A stretch of 42,777 nt of DNA from Ignavibacteriota bacterium (lineage in GTDB: Bacteria > Bacteroidota > Ignavibacteria > UBA10030 > SZUA-254): assembly GCA_016212665.1 (NCBI GenBank), contig JACREZ010000029.1, positions 1 to 42,777 on the forward strand. Reading direction: 5' to 3'. Below the pieces are notes generated by a model, which did not search any database, had not been told where the DNA came from, and saw only the letters and a program-made list of their open reading frames with translations. Both the position numbers and the translations under genes were made by a program. Numbering within the stretch: the stretch's first letter is position 1; every line of letters starts with the position of its first letter. Of the stretch, positions 17,328 to 25,874 are shown one piece after another.

Positions 17328-18653
17328 ATGAGAACTCTTCTTTTCATATTTTTATTTTTCTTTTTTGTTGAATTTATTTCGGCGCAAATTGATGTTGCTG
17401 AGGATTCAACCACATACACGTTTCCGGATTCTTCATTCCGACTTGGTGAAGTGAGCGTATTCGGAAATGAAGATACCAAATCGTTTGTCATACTCCGCGA
17501 AATGACAATAAAGCAAGATTCACTTATCACACACGAAGGTGTTGAATATGACCGGAACAGAATTTACAGTTTGGGATTATTCAATAAAGTGGAAATGGAA
17601 GTCGAACCGGTTTCCGCCGTAAAAGCGAATCTCAACATTACTGTTCATGAGCGATGGTTTATTTATCCGTATCCGATTTTCGGGTTGAGGGACCGTGATT
17701 GGAGTAAGATTTATTACGGTGCGGGATTAGCCCATACTAATTTTCGAGGACGAAACGAAAAAGTATTTGGTTCGTTCGCACTCGGTTATGACCCTTGGGT
17801 TGCGTTATCATATCGAAATCCGTTTTTAGAAGAAAGCGGAACACACTTTTTGGAAGGTAGACTTGTCTATAATAAAGTGAGAAACAAAAGCGTCCAGTTG
17901 CAACAGCAACATGGTGATTTCGATGAACAACATTTTTTATTTTCGGCAACAGTAGGAAAAAGATTGGGTACTATGCACACGGTTTGGGTGAATCTCGGCT
18001 ATCGAATAGTTGATATCCCGGAAAATTTGTTTTCCGGAAATCAATCAGGGAAAAACAGGTTTTTACAGGGAAGCGTTGGATATACTTATGATACAAGAGA
18101 TTTGCATGAATATCCCGGTTTCGGAACATACACCGGAATAAGCATAACGAAGTTCGGCGTGCCTTCCACGACGATAGATTTTACACATTTCAATGCAGAT
18201 TATCGCCGGTACATTCCGTTGAGTTCTGAGTTTGTTTTAACAGCGCGTGCATTCGGTGTTCTCACGGCAGGCGATGAGAAGCCCGTTTACGAACATGTTT
18301 ACTTCGGTTATGGTGAACGGCTCCGGGGACATTTCAGAGAAGTAATAGAAGGGGAAAACCTGTTCGGCGTTTCCACGGAATTGCATTACACAGTATTGGA
18401 ACCCACGTATATCAAAGCAGAATTTCTTCCAAAAGAATTTTCATTGTGGCGATTCGGAATCACTGCCGCCGCGTTTGCCGATGCAGGAACTGTATGGTTT
18501 CGCGAACAACCAGCTGTGCCAACACCGTTGCCGAGCGGGTATGGAGCCGGGTTGCATTTTCTCTTGCCATACAGTTTTGTTGTACGAACAGAAATTGCGT
18601 GGAATGAATTCGGGAAGAGTGAATTCATTATTGATTTAGGAGCGTCGTTCTGA
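17328..18653 (+). CDS. Omp85/BamA-like outer membrane protein, 441 aa
   Basis: A signal peptide (MRTLLFIFLFFFFVEFISAQ) leads into one POTRA-like domain (about 35-115, with a GVEYDRNRIYSLGLFNKVEM segment typical of POTRA) and then a C-terminal beta-barrel rich in alternating aromatic residues. The protein ends in phenylalanine (IDLGASF), as outer membrane barrels recognised by the Bam complex do. At 441 residues with one POTRA it is shorter than BamA (usually five POTRA domains, about 800 aa), so it is more likely an accessory Omp85-type surface antigen or lipid- or protein-inserting pore. The ATG at 17328 is used instead of the in-frame TTG one codon earlier. It ends at the base before the rsmE start codon. 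Confidence 0.78.
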   Translation: MRTLLFIFLFFFFVEFISAQIDVAEDSTTYTFPDSSFRLGEVSVFGNEDTKSFVILREMTIKQDSLITHEGVEYDRNRIYSLGLFNKVEMEVEPVSAVKANLNITVHERWFIYPYPIFGLRDRDWSKIYYGAGLAHTNFRGRNEKVFGSFALGYDPWVALSYRNPFLEESGTHFLEGRLVYNKVRNKSVQLQQQHGDFDEQHFLFSATVGKRLGTMHTVWVNLGYRIVDIPENLFSGNQSGKNRFLQGSVGYTYDTRDLHEYPGFGTYTGISITKFGVPSTTIDFTHFNADYRRYIPLSSEFVLTARAFGVLTAGDEKPVYEHVYFGYGERLRGHFREVIEGENLFGVSTELHYTVLEPTYIKAEFLPKEFSLWRFGITAAAFADAGTVWFREQPAVPTPLPSGYGAGLHFLLPYSFVVRTEIAWNEFGKSEFIIDLGASF

Positions 18654-19373
18654 ATGTCGTTAGATTATTTTTATTCACCAAAAAAAAATATCTCAGGCGA
18701 TACTGTACATATTGAGGGAGATGAATTTTTACATCTCGCTCATGTTATGCGAAAAAGGGAAGGAGAAAGAGTGCGTGTTGTGGATGGAGAAGGAACTGCT
18801 TATGATGTTGAACTTACAAATCTGACAAAGAAAGTTGCAGAAGGAAGGATTCTTGAAACGTTCCAAAATCATAATGAGTCTGAATGTTCCATAACGCTCG
18901 CTGTTAGTATTTTGAAAAACCCTTCGCGTTTTGATTTTCTTATAGAGAAAGTAACGGAGCTTGGGGTGAAGGATATTATTCCACTTCACACCGAACGAAC
19001 AATACCTTCACATGCAAAGGTTGAGCGTTGGCAGAAACTTGCACTTGCAGCAATGAAGCAATCATGTCGCTCTTATCTTCCTAAGGTACGCAGCTTGGCA
19101 ACTTTGGACGCACTTGCTGTTACCGATGTACATTATGAACAGAAAATTTTCTGTCATGAAAAATCGGATGAGAGATTTTTTAATATCGAACATGGAGGAA
19201 AACAAAATACATCCGTTCTTCTATTAATCGGACCGGAAGGTGGTTTCAGCGAGGAAGAAGTCACGAAGCTTTTGGAGAGAAGATTCAGAGTTGTAAGTCT
19301 CGGGGAAAGAAGGTTGCGAACGGAGACTGCCGCTATCGTTGCAGTTTCATTATTTACCGTTCCCAACAAATAA
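18654..19373 (+). CDS. rsmE: 16S rRNA (uracil1498-N3)-methyltransferase RsmE, 239 aa
   Basis: Methylates U1498 in the decoding region of 16S rRNA. It has an N-terminal PUA-like domain (HIEGDEFLHLAHVMRKREG) and a C-terminal SPOUT knot with LLIGPEGGFSEEE and LGERRLRTETAA, the S-adenosylmethionine site. Length is normal. It starts directly after the stop of the Omp85-like gene, so the two are translationally close, and it is the last gene before the dcw promoter. Confidence 0.94.
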   Translation: MSLDYFYSPKKNISGDTVHIEGDEFLHLAHVMRKREGERVRVVDGEGTAYDVELTNLTKKVAEGRILETFQNHNESECSITLAVSILKNPSRFDFLIEKVTELGVKDIIPLHTERTIPSHAKVERWQKLALAAMKQSCRSYLPKVRSLATLDALAVTDVHYEQKIFCHEKSDERFFNIEHGGKQNTSVLLLIGPEGGFSEEEVTKLLERRFRVVSLGERRLRTETAAIVAVSLFTVPNK

Positions 19374-19469
19374 ATTTGAAAATATTTTTTCTTTTTACAG
19401 ACTCACAAAAAAAATATTTTTAATATTCTCTCTTATAGTTTGAGTGTAATTTATCGGGACGGTTTTATC

Positions 19470-19515
19470 CCTTGAATTTGTTGGAGTTGCGGATGGCGAA
19501 TTCAAGGTTTTTCTT
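19470..19515 (+). terminator. Probable terminator upstream of the dcw cluster
   Basis: CCTTGAATT (19470-19478) pairs perfectly with AATTCAAGG (19499-19507) around a 20-base loop and is followed by TTTTTCTT. It would close the fab-rnc-rsmE transcription unit. The loop is long, so efficiency is uncertain. Confidence 0.5.
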
Positions 19516-19559
19516 ATCTGACATAATCAAAAATATATTTTAAGTTACATCTGAAATTC

Positions 19560-19587
19560 TTGACAAATTCAAGAATTAGTCTATATT
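19560..19587 (+). promoter_or_regulatory. Sigma-70-type promoter of the mraZ/dcw cluster
   Basis: TTGACA (19560-19565, a perfect -35 box) and TATATT (19582-19587) are 16 bases apart. Start of transcription is expected near 19594, about 67 bases before the mraZ ATG. No other promoter of comparable quality was found within the cluster, so it probably drives mraZ and many downstream genes. Confidence 0.75.
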
Positions 19588-19600
19588 TACAAGAACTTTG

Positions 19601-19625
19601 TGGGTAAATATGGGAATTTATGTCA
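19601..19625 (+). promoter_or_regulatory. MraZ operator (TGGGN direct repeats)
   Basis: TGGGT (19601-19605) and TGGGA (19611-19615) are direct repeats with a 5-base spacer, and a degenerate third copy, TGTCA, follows in the same phase at 19621-19625. MraZ proteins bind TGGGN repeats with 5-base spacers in front of their own gene. Here they lie just downstream of the predicted transcription start, where a bound MraZ would block the promoter. Confidence 0.7.
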
Positions 19626-19660
19626 ATAAATGTTATTATTCCACAGGGTTTTGGTAAATT

Positions 19661-20110
19661 ATGTCATCATTCAAAGGAACATATCAATATTCTGTTGACG
19701 CAAAAGGTCGAATCAGTCTTCCAATGAAATTGAAGAAGAATGTTTCACCTCAAGCGGATAACTCGTTTGTGATTACTCGCGGGAAAAAGCAATGTCTCTT
19801 TCTTTATCCACAGGATGAATGGGACAAGATCGAAACCGAGTATCGTAAACTGAACAGTTATGTTGATGATGATGATAATTTTCTGCACTTGCTGTATGAG
19901 TGTGCAGAAGATGTATCGCTTGATTCACAATCTCGAATAATGATTCCGCCATCGCTCCGCGAATTTGCTAACATTCAATCCGATGTTCACGTTATCGGAC
20001 TGTTATCAAAAATCGAGATATGGAACCCGCAACTGTATGTGGAATATAAGAAAAGTATTCCGGAATCGTATGAACAGATTGCGACAAAAGTTATGACTTC
20101 AAAGGGATAA
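19661..20110 (+). CDS. mraZ: Transcriptional regulator MraZ, 149 aa
   Basis: DNA-binding repressor of the dcw cluster. Two tandem AbrB-like half-domains are seen, the first in FKGTYQYSVDAKGRISLPMKL and the second in ECAEDVSLDSQSRIMIPPSLR. MraZ forms a ring-shaped oligomer that contacts TGGGN repeats, which are present upstream. Length is normal. It is the first gene of the cluster, as in most bacteria. Confidence 0.95.
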   Translation: MSSFKGTYQYSVDAKGRISLPMKLKKNVSPQADNSFVITRGKKQCLFLYPQDEWDKIETEYRKLNSYVDDDDNFLHLLYECAEDVSLDSQSRIMIPPSLREFANIQSDVHVIGLLSKIEIWNPQLYVEYKKSIPESYEQIATKVMTSKG

Positions 20111-20151
20111 GGTTTGCCGTAGTTAGGTTGGACGGCAGAGTTGTTCTTTAC

Positions 20152-21081
20152 ATGATAGAAGGTTATCACAAGCCCGTACTTGTCGATGAAGTTGTTCGAT
20201 TATTATGTGCAGGGCTTGATGGAGTATATGTTGATTGTACTTTAGGGGGCGGCGGTCACGCCGCAAACATTTTGCAACATGTAACGCCTCAAAGCACGCT
20301 CATCGGAATTGATAGGGATACCGATGCGCTGGACGAAGCAAGAAAAAATTTAATTGAATTTACCGGGCGTGTCCTGTTTGTTCAAGACAATTTTGCAAAC
20401 GTTCGTATTCGTGTTGAGGAATTGATTGATGGAAACATCGTCGGCATGTTGTTGGATCTGGGTGTGTCGTCTCATCAAATAGATGCTGCTCATCGGGGGT
20501 TTAGCTTTCAATCAGAAAGCAGGCTTGATATGAGAATGAGCCGGAATCAGCAGTTGGATGCGTGGACTGTGGTGAATACGTATGACGAGCCACAGATATC
20601 TAATGTGTTCTGGAAATACGGTGAAGAGCGGTTTTCAAGAAAAATCGCACGAAGAATCACCGAACGACGCCGGAACAAAACACTTGATACCACGCGTGAA
20701 CTTGCTGAAGTTGTGGAGTCTGTCGTAGGGCAAAGGATGTTGACAAAGTCGCTGGCGAGAATTTTTCAAGCGTTACGGATTGAAGTGAATAACGAACTTG
20801 AAAATCTTCAACAAGGGCTTTGTGATGCAGTTGAGATGTTGCATCCCGGCGGGCGATTAGTGGTAATTTCTTATCACTCGCTCGAAGATAGAATTGTGAA
20901 AACATTCTTCCGGGAACAATCGCAACCTGAAACTACCGGAGCGGAAAGTTTGCTTCGGAGAATAGACATGAATGCAAAAATACGTGTGTTAACGAAAAAA
21001 CCAATTGTTCCGACAGAAACAGAAATCAATAGAAATCCACGCGCCCGAAGCGCAAAATTAAGAGCAGTAGAAAGATTATAA
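20152..21081 (+). CDS. rsmH: 16S rRNA (cytosine1402-N4)-methyltransferase RsmH, 309 aa
   Basis: Methylates C1402 in the 16S rRNA P-site. The S-adenosylmethionine motif VDCTLGGGGHAANIL lies near residue 30, followed by LLDLGVSSHQID and RGFSFQ, all typical. The ATG at 20152 gives the family's usual start (YHKPVLVDEVV). A TTG at 20128 in frame would add 8 residues. No clear Shine-Dalgarno sequence precedes either. It is followed 3 bases later by the FtsL-like gene. Confidence 0.94.
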   Translation: MIEGYHKPVLVDEVVRLLCAGLDGVYVDCTLGGGGHAANILQHVTPQSTLIGIDRDTDALDEARKNLIEFTGRVLFVQDNFANVRIRVEELIDGNIVGMLLDLGVSSHQIDAAHRGFSFQSESRLDMRMSRNQQLDAWTVVNTYDEPQISNVFWKYGEERFSRKIARRITERRRNKTLDTTRELAEVVESVVGQRMLTKSLARIFQALRIEVNNELENLQQGLCDAVEMLHPGGRLVVISYHSLEDRIVKTFFREQSQPETTGAESLLRRIDMNAKIRVLTKKPIVPTETEINRNPRARSAKLRAVERL

Positions 21082-21084
21082 CTC

Positions 21085-21501
21085 ATGGCAAATTCTTTAA
21101 CAATTTTCCCCGGTAACTCCCTCGGTTCCGATACATCGAAACGTCGTCTCATTTTCAATGGTGGCTCGTCAAGCAAAGATGCGCGTTCACAACAAGCAAA
21201 TACTGTGAAGGCACATACGCGGTTCAATCCGATGTTTATGATTTTCGTTGTGCTTGCTGTTGCTTTTATTGCTGTGTTTTTTATTTGGAATAAAATAACC
21301 GTGAGTTACCTGTTGAGCGACATTAACAGAATGCAAATTGAATACAAAAATATCCTGGCCAAAAATGCCCGGCTGTTGCAAGAGGTGAACGAAAAATCAG
21401 CGCCGGACACAATAAAAAAATATGCTGAGACAAAACTCGGCCTGACGTACAGGAAAGAACGACCTGTAGAATTTGTCATGGATAATCAGACCGTCCGTTA
21501 G
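21085..21501 (+). CDS. ftsL: FtsL/DivIC-like division protein, 138 aa
   Basis: A small bitopic protein: a charged cytoplasmic N-terminus of about 48 residues, one membrane segment (49-68), a coiled coil (about 72-106) and a short periplasmic tail with the KKYAETKLGLTY pattern of FtsL/DivIC proteins. These bind FtsQ/DivIB and activate FtsW-FtsI. Primary sequence is poorly conserved in this family, so the call rests on topology, size and the position between rsmH and ftsI. Confidence 0.75.
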   Translation: MANSLTIFPGNSLGSDTSKRRLIFNGGSSSKDARSQQANTVKAHTRFNPMFMIFVVLAVAFIAVFFIWNKITVSYLLSDINRMQIEYKNILAKNARLLQEVNEKSAPDTIKKYAETKLGLTYRKERPVEFVMDNQTVR

Positions 21502-21537
21502 GTGAACTTACAATAGTATTCAAAAAGTGAGCATGCC

Positions 21538-23610
21538 ATGGTGTATAATGAATCTGTGCAGGAACAGTTATCTTTTGAAAAAAACGAGAGAAACAAAAAA
21601 CGCCGGTTAGTCGTTTTATTTATTTTTTTTATAGCGCTCTTCATTGGTGTCGTCGTTCGGTTGACAACGCTTCAGGTGCTTGATGCAGAAAAGTTACGTG
21701 CAGAAGCAAAAGACCAATACGAAAAAAAAATAACGTTGCAAGCCAAGCGCGGTTCTATTCTTGATAGAAATGGTGAGGTGCTTGCATCCAATACGACGTT
21801 ATATTCCTATGAGGTTGATAAAAAGGGAGCGGGCGATTCCCTTCCCCGATTAATTGAAATATTTTCGAAAACGTTCGGAAAACCGAAATCGTTCTTCGAG
21901 TCAAAATTAAAAAGAAAGCAGAATTATATTCCCCTTGTTCGACAGGTTGATGCTGAGACATTGCGAAATAAAATTCCCGAATCCTTCAAAGGATTAACAG
22001 TCTATAAGGAACCGAAGCGGCTATATCATCATAAAACAGCGGCAGGGCAATTATTGGGTTCGACCGATATTGATAACAAGGGAATCATGGGGCTTGAACT
22101 TTCTCTGAATGAACAACTTCGCGGTGAGAAAGGATATGTTACGTTGTTGAAGGATGGCTTAGGGGGAGCGAGACCGGAAATCGAATATCCGCGTGTTAAT
22201 CCGACGAACGGCAGTACGTTTTTTCTAACTATTGACCTCGCCCTGCAATTTATTGCAGAGGAAGAACTTCGTATCGGCGCTGAAAAAAATAAAGCAGAAA
22301 GCGGACTTGCTCTCATGATGGATCCCAAGACCGGTGAATTATTAGCCGTCGCTCAATATCCTTCGATGGATCCGATGAATCCATCATCATGCAATCAGAA
22401 AGACCAAAAATTAAAAATGATTACAGACAGAGTAGAGCCGGGCTCTGTCTATAAAATCGTAACCGTAGCATCTGCATTGGAAGATAAGTTGGTAACACCG
22501 GAACAATTGTTTGATGCAGAGGATGGAACATGGGTTGTCCCGATTGGCAAAGGACGAATACGAAAAATTGTTGATGACCATCCACACAAAATTATTTCCG
22601 TACAACGAGCGATGGAGGTTTCCAGCAATATTGTAATGGCGAAGATAAGTAACGTCGTGGGCGCTGAACGATTTTTTAAAATGAGTCGAGCGTTTGGGTT
22701 TGGAAGTCCGACGGGAATTGAACTGCCCGGAGAAAACAGGGGTGTATTGAAAAAGCCAAGTAGTTGGTCACGAACTACTTTAAATACGATGGCGTTCGGG
22801 TACGAAGTTGGTGTAACGCCCTTGCAATTACTTTGCGCGTATTCAGTTATTGCAAATGGCGGATATTTGGTCAGACCACATATCATTAAAAAGGAAGTTG
22901 ACGCGAACGGTAATATTCTTCATGAACTACAAACTGAAATTATTCGGAAAGTATTATCGTCTTCGACAGTTGATATCATGAAAGAGATGTTTGAAGGCGT
23001 CGTTGATACGGGAACTGCAACATCTGTTCGGATTCCCGGCGTACGAATTGCCGGAAAAACCGGAACGGCGAAAAGAAATATTAATGGAAGATATGAACCG
23101 GGAAAGTACACGGCAACATTTGTAGGATTTTACCCGGTTGAAGATCCGAAAATAGTTTGTCTTGTTATGCTTGATAATCCTAAGGGCGGCTCGTACTATG
23201 GTGGTATGACGAGCGGTCCGGTATTCAGAGCAATTGCTGAACGCATAATAACTACGACTGACAGGTTAGGTAACGTATCAATTGAACAACCTGTGATGGT
23301 ACAACAACAACTTCCTGAACAACAACAATATTCTCAGCCAATCCCTGAGACTCGAGTTGAAGATTCTATGATGATTCAGCCGATGCAGGGATATTCGCCC
23401 GAAGAACGTGTAGTTCCCAATTTACTTGGACAGAGTGTTCGGAAAGCAGTCGGAATACTTTCCAGCGGACGACTTGATCCGGTAGTAGAAGGCTTCGGTG
23501 TTGTTATCAGTCAGGAACCGACAGCAGGGAAAGTTGTATCTCTTGGAACGAAAGTTATTCTCAAGTGTGAACCGAAATCGGTAACGCTTCAACCACATGG
23601 ATTGAATTGA
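21538..23610 (+). CDS. ftsI: Division transpeptidase FtsI (PBP3 class) with PASTA domain, 690 aa
   Basis: Cross-links septal peptidoglycan in the periplasm. One membrane anchor (about 24-42), a dimerisation domain with RGSILDRNGEVLAS, then the penicillin-binding transpeptidase with its three motifs: Ser303-V-Y-Lys306 (catalytic Ser303), Ser362-S-Asn364 and Lys507-T-G-T510. A C-terminal PASTA domain (about 625-678, starting VVPNLLGQSV) is reached through a Gln-rich linker (QQQLPEQQQ). PASTA on a division PBP is common in Gram-positives (PBP2x, SpoVD) and also found in Bacteroidota. It sits in the standard dcw position but is followed by an unexpected gene. Confidence 0.94.
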   Translation: MVYNESVQEQLSFEKNERNKKRRLVVLFIFFIALFIGVVVRLTTLQVLDAEKLRAEAKDQYEKKITLQAKRGSILDRNGEVLASNTTLYSYEVDKKGAGDSLPRLIEIFSKTFGKPKSFFESKLKRKQNYIPLVRQVDAETLRNKIPESFKGLTVYKEPKRLYHHKTAAGQLLGSTDIDNKGIMGLELSLNEQLRGEKGYVTLLKDGLGGARPEIEYPRVNPTNGSTFFLTIDLALQFIAEEELRIGAEKNKAESGLALMMDPKTGELLAVAQYPSMDPMNPSSCNQKDQKLKMITDRVEPGSVYKIVTVASALEDKLVTPEQLFDAEDGTWVVPIGKGRIRKIVDDHPHKIISVQRAMEVSSNIVMAKISNVVGAERFFKMSRAFGFGSPTGIELPGENRGVLKKPSSWSRTTLNTMAFGYEVGVTPLQLLCAYSVIANGGYLVRPHIIKKEVDANGNILHELQTEIIRKVLSSSTVDIMKEMFEGVVDTGTATSVRIPGVRIAGKTGTAKRNINGRYEPGKYTATFVGFYPVEDPKIVCLVMLDNPKGGSYYGGMTSGPVFRAIAERIITTTDRLGNVSIEQPVMVQQQLPEQQQYSQPIPETRVEDSMMIQPMQGYSPEERVVPNLLGQSVRKAVGILSSGRLDPVVEGFGVVISQEPTAGKVVSLGTKVILKCEPKSVTLQPHGLN

Positions 23611-23619
23611 TTGAATACG

Positions 23620-24357
23620 ATGGTAGTATCTGGTAAAAATATTGTTCTTGTTTGTTGTTTGATTTTCTGCATCGGCATATGTAATGTCAGAAGTCAGGAA
23701 GGAAAGAAAATTAAACGTCAGATAGAAACCGGTTATATCCCGGCACAAGATGGGAATCTTGTGCCCGACCAATCCGAAATCATCAAGTCATTCGATGAGA
23801 GAGGAAATCTGATTGAAAAGAAAAACACAAGAAATATACCGGCGGAAAACAGAACCATGAAATACCGGTTGAATCATTATTATAACAGTGAGAACAGGTT
23901 TGACTCAAGTCTGGTTTTTAATGATGATAAATTCGGGCTCAAGTTAGAGTATAGGTATAATTCTTCTGGACTGGTTGACGAAATTCAGGAATACAATTCA
24001 TTACGGGAACCAAATTTCCTAACAAAACAATTCCACGATTCGTCCGGTAATAAAATCAGAGAAGAACTCTACACCAAAGATAAAAAGTTATACAATTTTA
24101 AACTGTACTCGTACGACTCGAACAACAACCTGATAGACGAATCCGGGTCAGAACAGGGCCAGAAACGTTTTCACTGGATCTATAAATACAATAAGAAAAA
24201 TCAATTGATAGAACGGAAGGATTTTTCCGGACAAGAAGTTTTGTTGCGCAAACATACATACGAATATGATAAGGAAGGACGACTCGTCCGTGAAAATATT
24301 TACAACGAAAGTGAAACTCTTGAACGAATCGTTAAGGTACGGTACGAATTTTACTGA
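23620..24357 (+). CDS. Exported protein with YD/RHS-like repeats, 245 aa
   Basis: A hydrophobic signal peptide (about 7-24) is followed by repeated segments with a Y-x-Y-N/D-x-x-G/N-x-L pattern spaced about 25-30 residues apart, for example YRYNSSGLVDEI, YSYDSNNNLIDES, YKYNKKNQLIERK and YEYDKEGRLVREN. This resembles the YD repeats of RHS-type and wall-associated proteins, which form beta-strand coils, but no toxin or core domain is present. It begins 9 bases after ftsI and ends 11 bases before murE, so it must be transcribed with them. An ATG at 23620 is preferred to the TTG at 23611. A periplasmic or envelope role is inferred from the signal peptide and context; I do not know a named family. 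Confidence 0.7.
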   Translation: MVVSGKNIVLVCCLIFCIGICNVRSQEGKKIKRQIETGYIPAQDGNLVPDQSEIIKSFDERGNLIEKKNTRNIPAENRTMKYRLNHYYNSENRFDSSLVFNDDKFGLKLEYRYNSSGLVDEIQEYNSLREPNFLTKQFHDSSGNKIREELYTKDKKLYNFKLYSYDSNNNLIDESGSEQGQKRFHWIYKYNKKNQLIERKDFSGQEVLLRKHTYEYDKEGRLVRENIYNESETLERIVKVRYEFY

Positions 24358-24368
24358 GTGAACGAAGA

Positions 24369-25874
24369 ATGAATCTCTCAAAATTATTAGTCGGTGTACC
24401 GGTAACCAAGATGTTTCAGACGTTGTATGGCAAAATGGTCGTCACGCATGAAACAGAAGTGAACAATGTTCGTTCAGATTCGCGCAAGGTCGAGCGGAAT
24501 GATTTGTTTGTGGCAATTCGTGGAAGTGACAGAGATGGAAATCAATACATCACGCAGGCAATTTCGAACGGTGCGAAAGTTATTGTAACTGATAGCGACA
24601 GCGCCATTCCTGACTCCTATTTTATGCACGCGGGAGTTGTGAAAGTGGTTGTTGCCGATGCTCGAATTGCATTTGCACAGATCACTTCTAATTATTTCGG
24701 AAATCCTTCGTCATTACTCGAAAAAATAGGAATTACCGGAACCAACGGGAAAACAACATGTTCGTTTCTTTCAAACTTTATAATGGAATTGAAAGGAAAG
24801 TCGGGATTAATCGGAACGATTGAGTATAGAATCGGAAACAAGCGATTACCTGCTACTCACACAACCCCGGATTCATTCGAACTTCAACAATTGTTTGCAA
24901 GCATGGTGAATGATGGTTGCACATCTTGCGTGATGGAAGTTTCTTCGCACGCATTGCATCAGCATCGCGTGCATGGTATTGACTATCAGGTTGGAGTCTT
25001 CACGAACCTGACGCAGGACCATCTCGATTACCATCGGACGATGGATGAATATTTCCTTGCGAAGAAAATGTTGTTCGATTCGCTCCCGAAGAGTTCAACA
25101 GCGGTGATTAACATTGATGATGAATGGGGAAGAAAACTGTATCAAACGGTTTCATGTAAGAAGTTGTCCTACGGGAACGGTTCTGATGCAGAACTCAGGG
25201 CGAGCAACATCACGCTTTCGGTTTCAGGAACGAGTTTCCAACTTGAGTTCGGAACTTCTTCGATGACGATTCAAACACCGCTTGTCGGGAGATTTAATGT
25301 TTATAATGCTCTTGCATCAATCGGTGTCGGATATACGATGGGAATTTCATTTGATGAAATTCAAAAACGATTCTTGACGATGCAACCCGTGCCGGGAAGA
25401 TTTGAACAGATTCAATCTCCCAAAGGATGGACAGCAATTGTAGATTATGCACATACGCCGGATGCATTGGAGAAGGCGTTGAAAGCAATTCATGATGTTT
25501 CCGGTCAGAATCGAAAAGGAAAAATCATTACCGTGTTCGGTTGCGGCGGAAACAGAGATGCAACAAAACGCCCGAAGATGGCGCGCGTCGCTTCCGAGTT
25601 AAGCGATGTCGTGATTGTTACATCAGATAATCCGCGCTTTGAAGAACCGGAAATGATCATTGACCAGACAATGGAAGGAATTCTTCCACAGAAAAACACT
25701 ATTCGTGAAGCAGATAGAGCCGGCGCGATTTCGCTCGCATTACATCTTGCAAAAGAGCATGACATTATTCTCATCGCCGGTAAAGGACATGAAGATTATC
25801 AAATCATCGGTGATAAAAAATATCCGTTCAGCGATAGGCAACAGGTGTTGGAATATATGGAAAGAGAACAGTGA
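24369..25874 (+). CDS. murE: UDP-MurNAc-tripeptide synthetase MurE, 501 aa
   Basis: Adds the third amino acid to the peptidoglycan stem in the cytoplasm. ATP site GTNGKTT at 124-130. The motif D420-N-P-R423 (DNPRFEEP) is the diagnostic of enzymes that add meso-diaminopimelate, so the cell wall is predicted to be of the mDAP type. VDYAHTPDALEKAL and VFGCGGNRDATKRP are also typical. It overlaps murF by one base (TGATG). Confidence 0.96.
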   Translation: MNLSKLLVGVPVTKMFQTLYGKMVVTHETEVNNVRSDSRKVERNDLFVAIRGSDRDGNQYITQAISNGAKVIVTDSDSAIPDSYFMHAGVVKVVVADARIAFAQITSNYFGNPSSLLEKIGITGTNGKTTCSFLSNFIMELKGKSGLIGTIEYRIGNKRLPATHTTPDSFELQQLFASMVNDGCTSCVMEVSSHALHQHRVHGIDYQVGVFTNLTQDHLDYHRTMDEYFLAKKMLFDSLPKSSTAVINIDDEWGRKLYQTVSCKKLSYGNGSDAELRASNITLSVSGTSFQLEFGTSSMTIQTPLVGRFNVYNALASIGVGYTMGISFDEIQKRFLTMQPVPGRFEQIQSPKGWTAIVDYAHTPDALEKALKAIHDVSGQNRKGKIITVFGCGGNRDATKRPKMARVASELSDVVIVTSDNPRFEEPEMIIDQTMEGILPQKNTIREADRAGAISLALHLAKEHDIILIAGKGHEDYQIIGDKKYPFSDRQQVLEYMEREQ

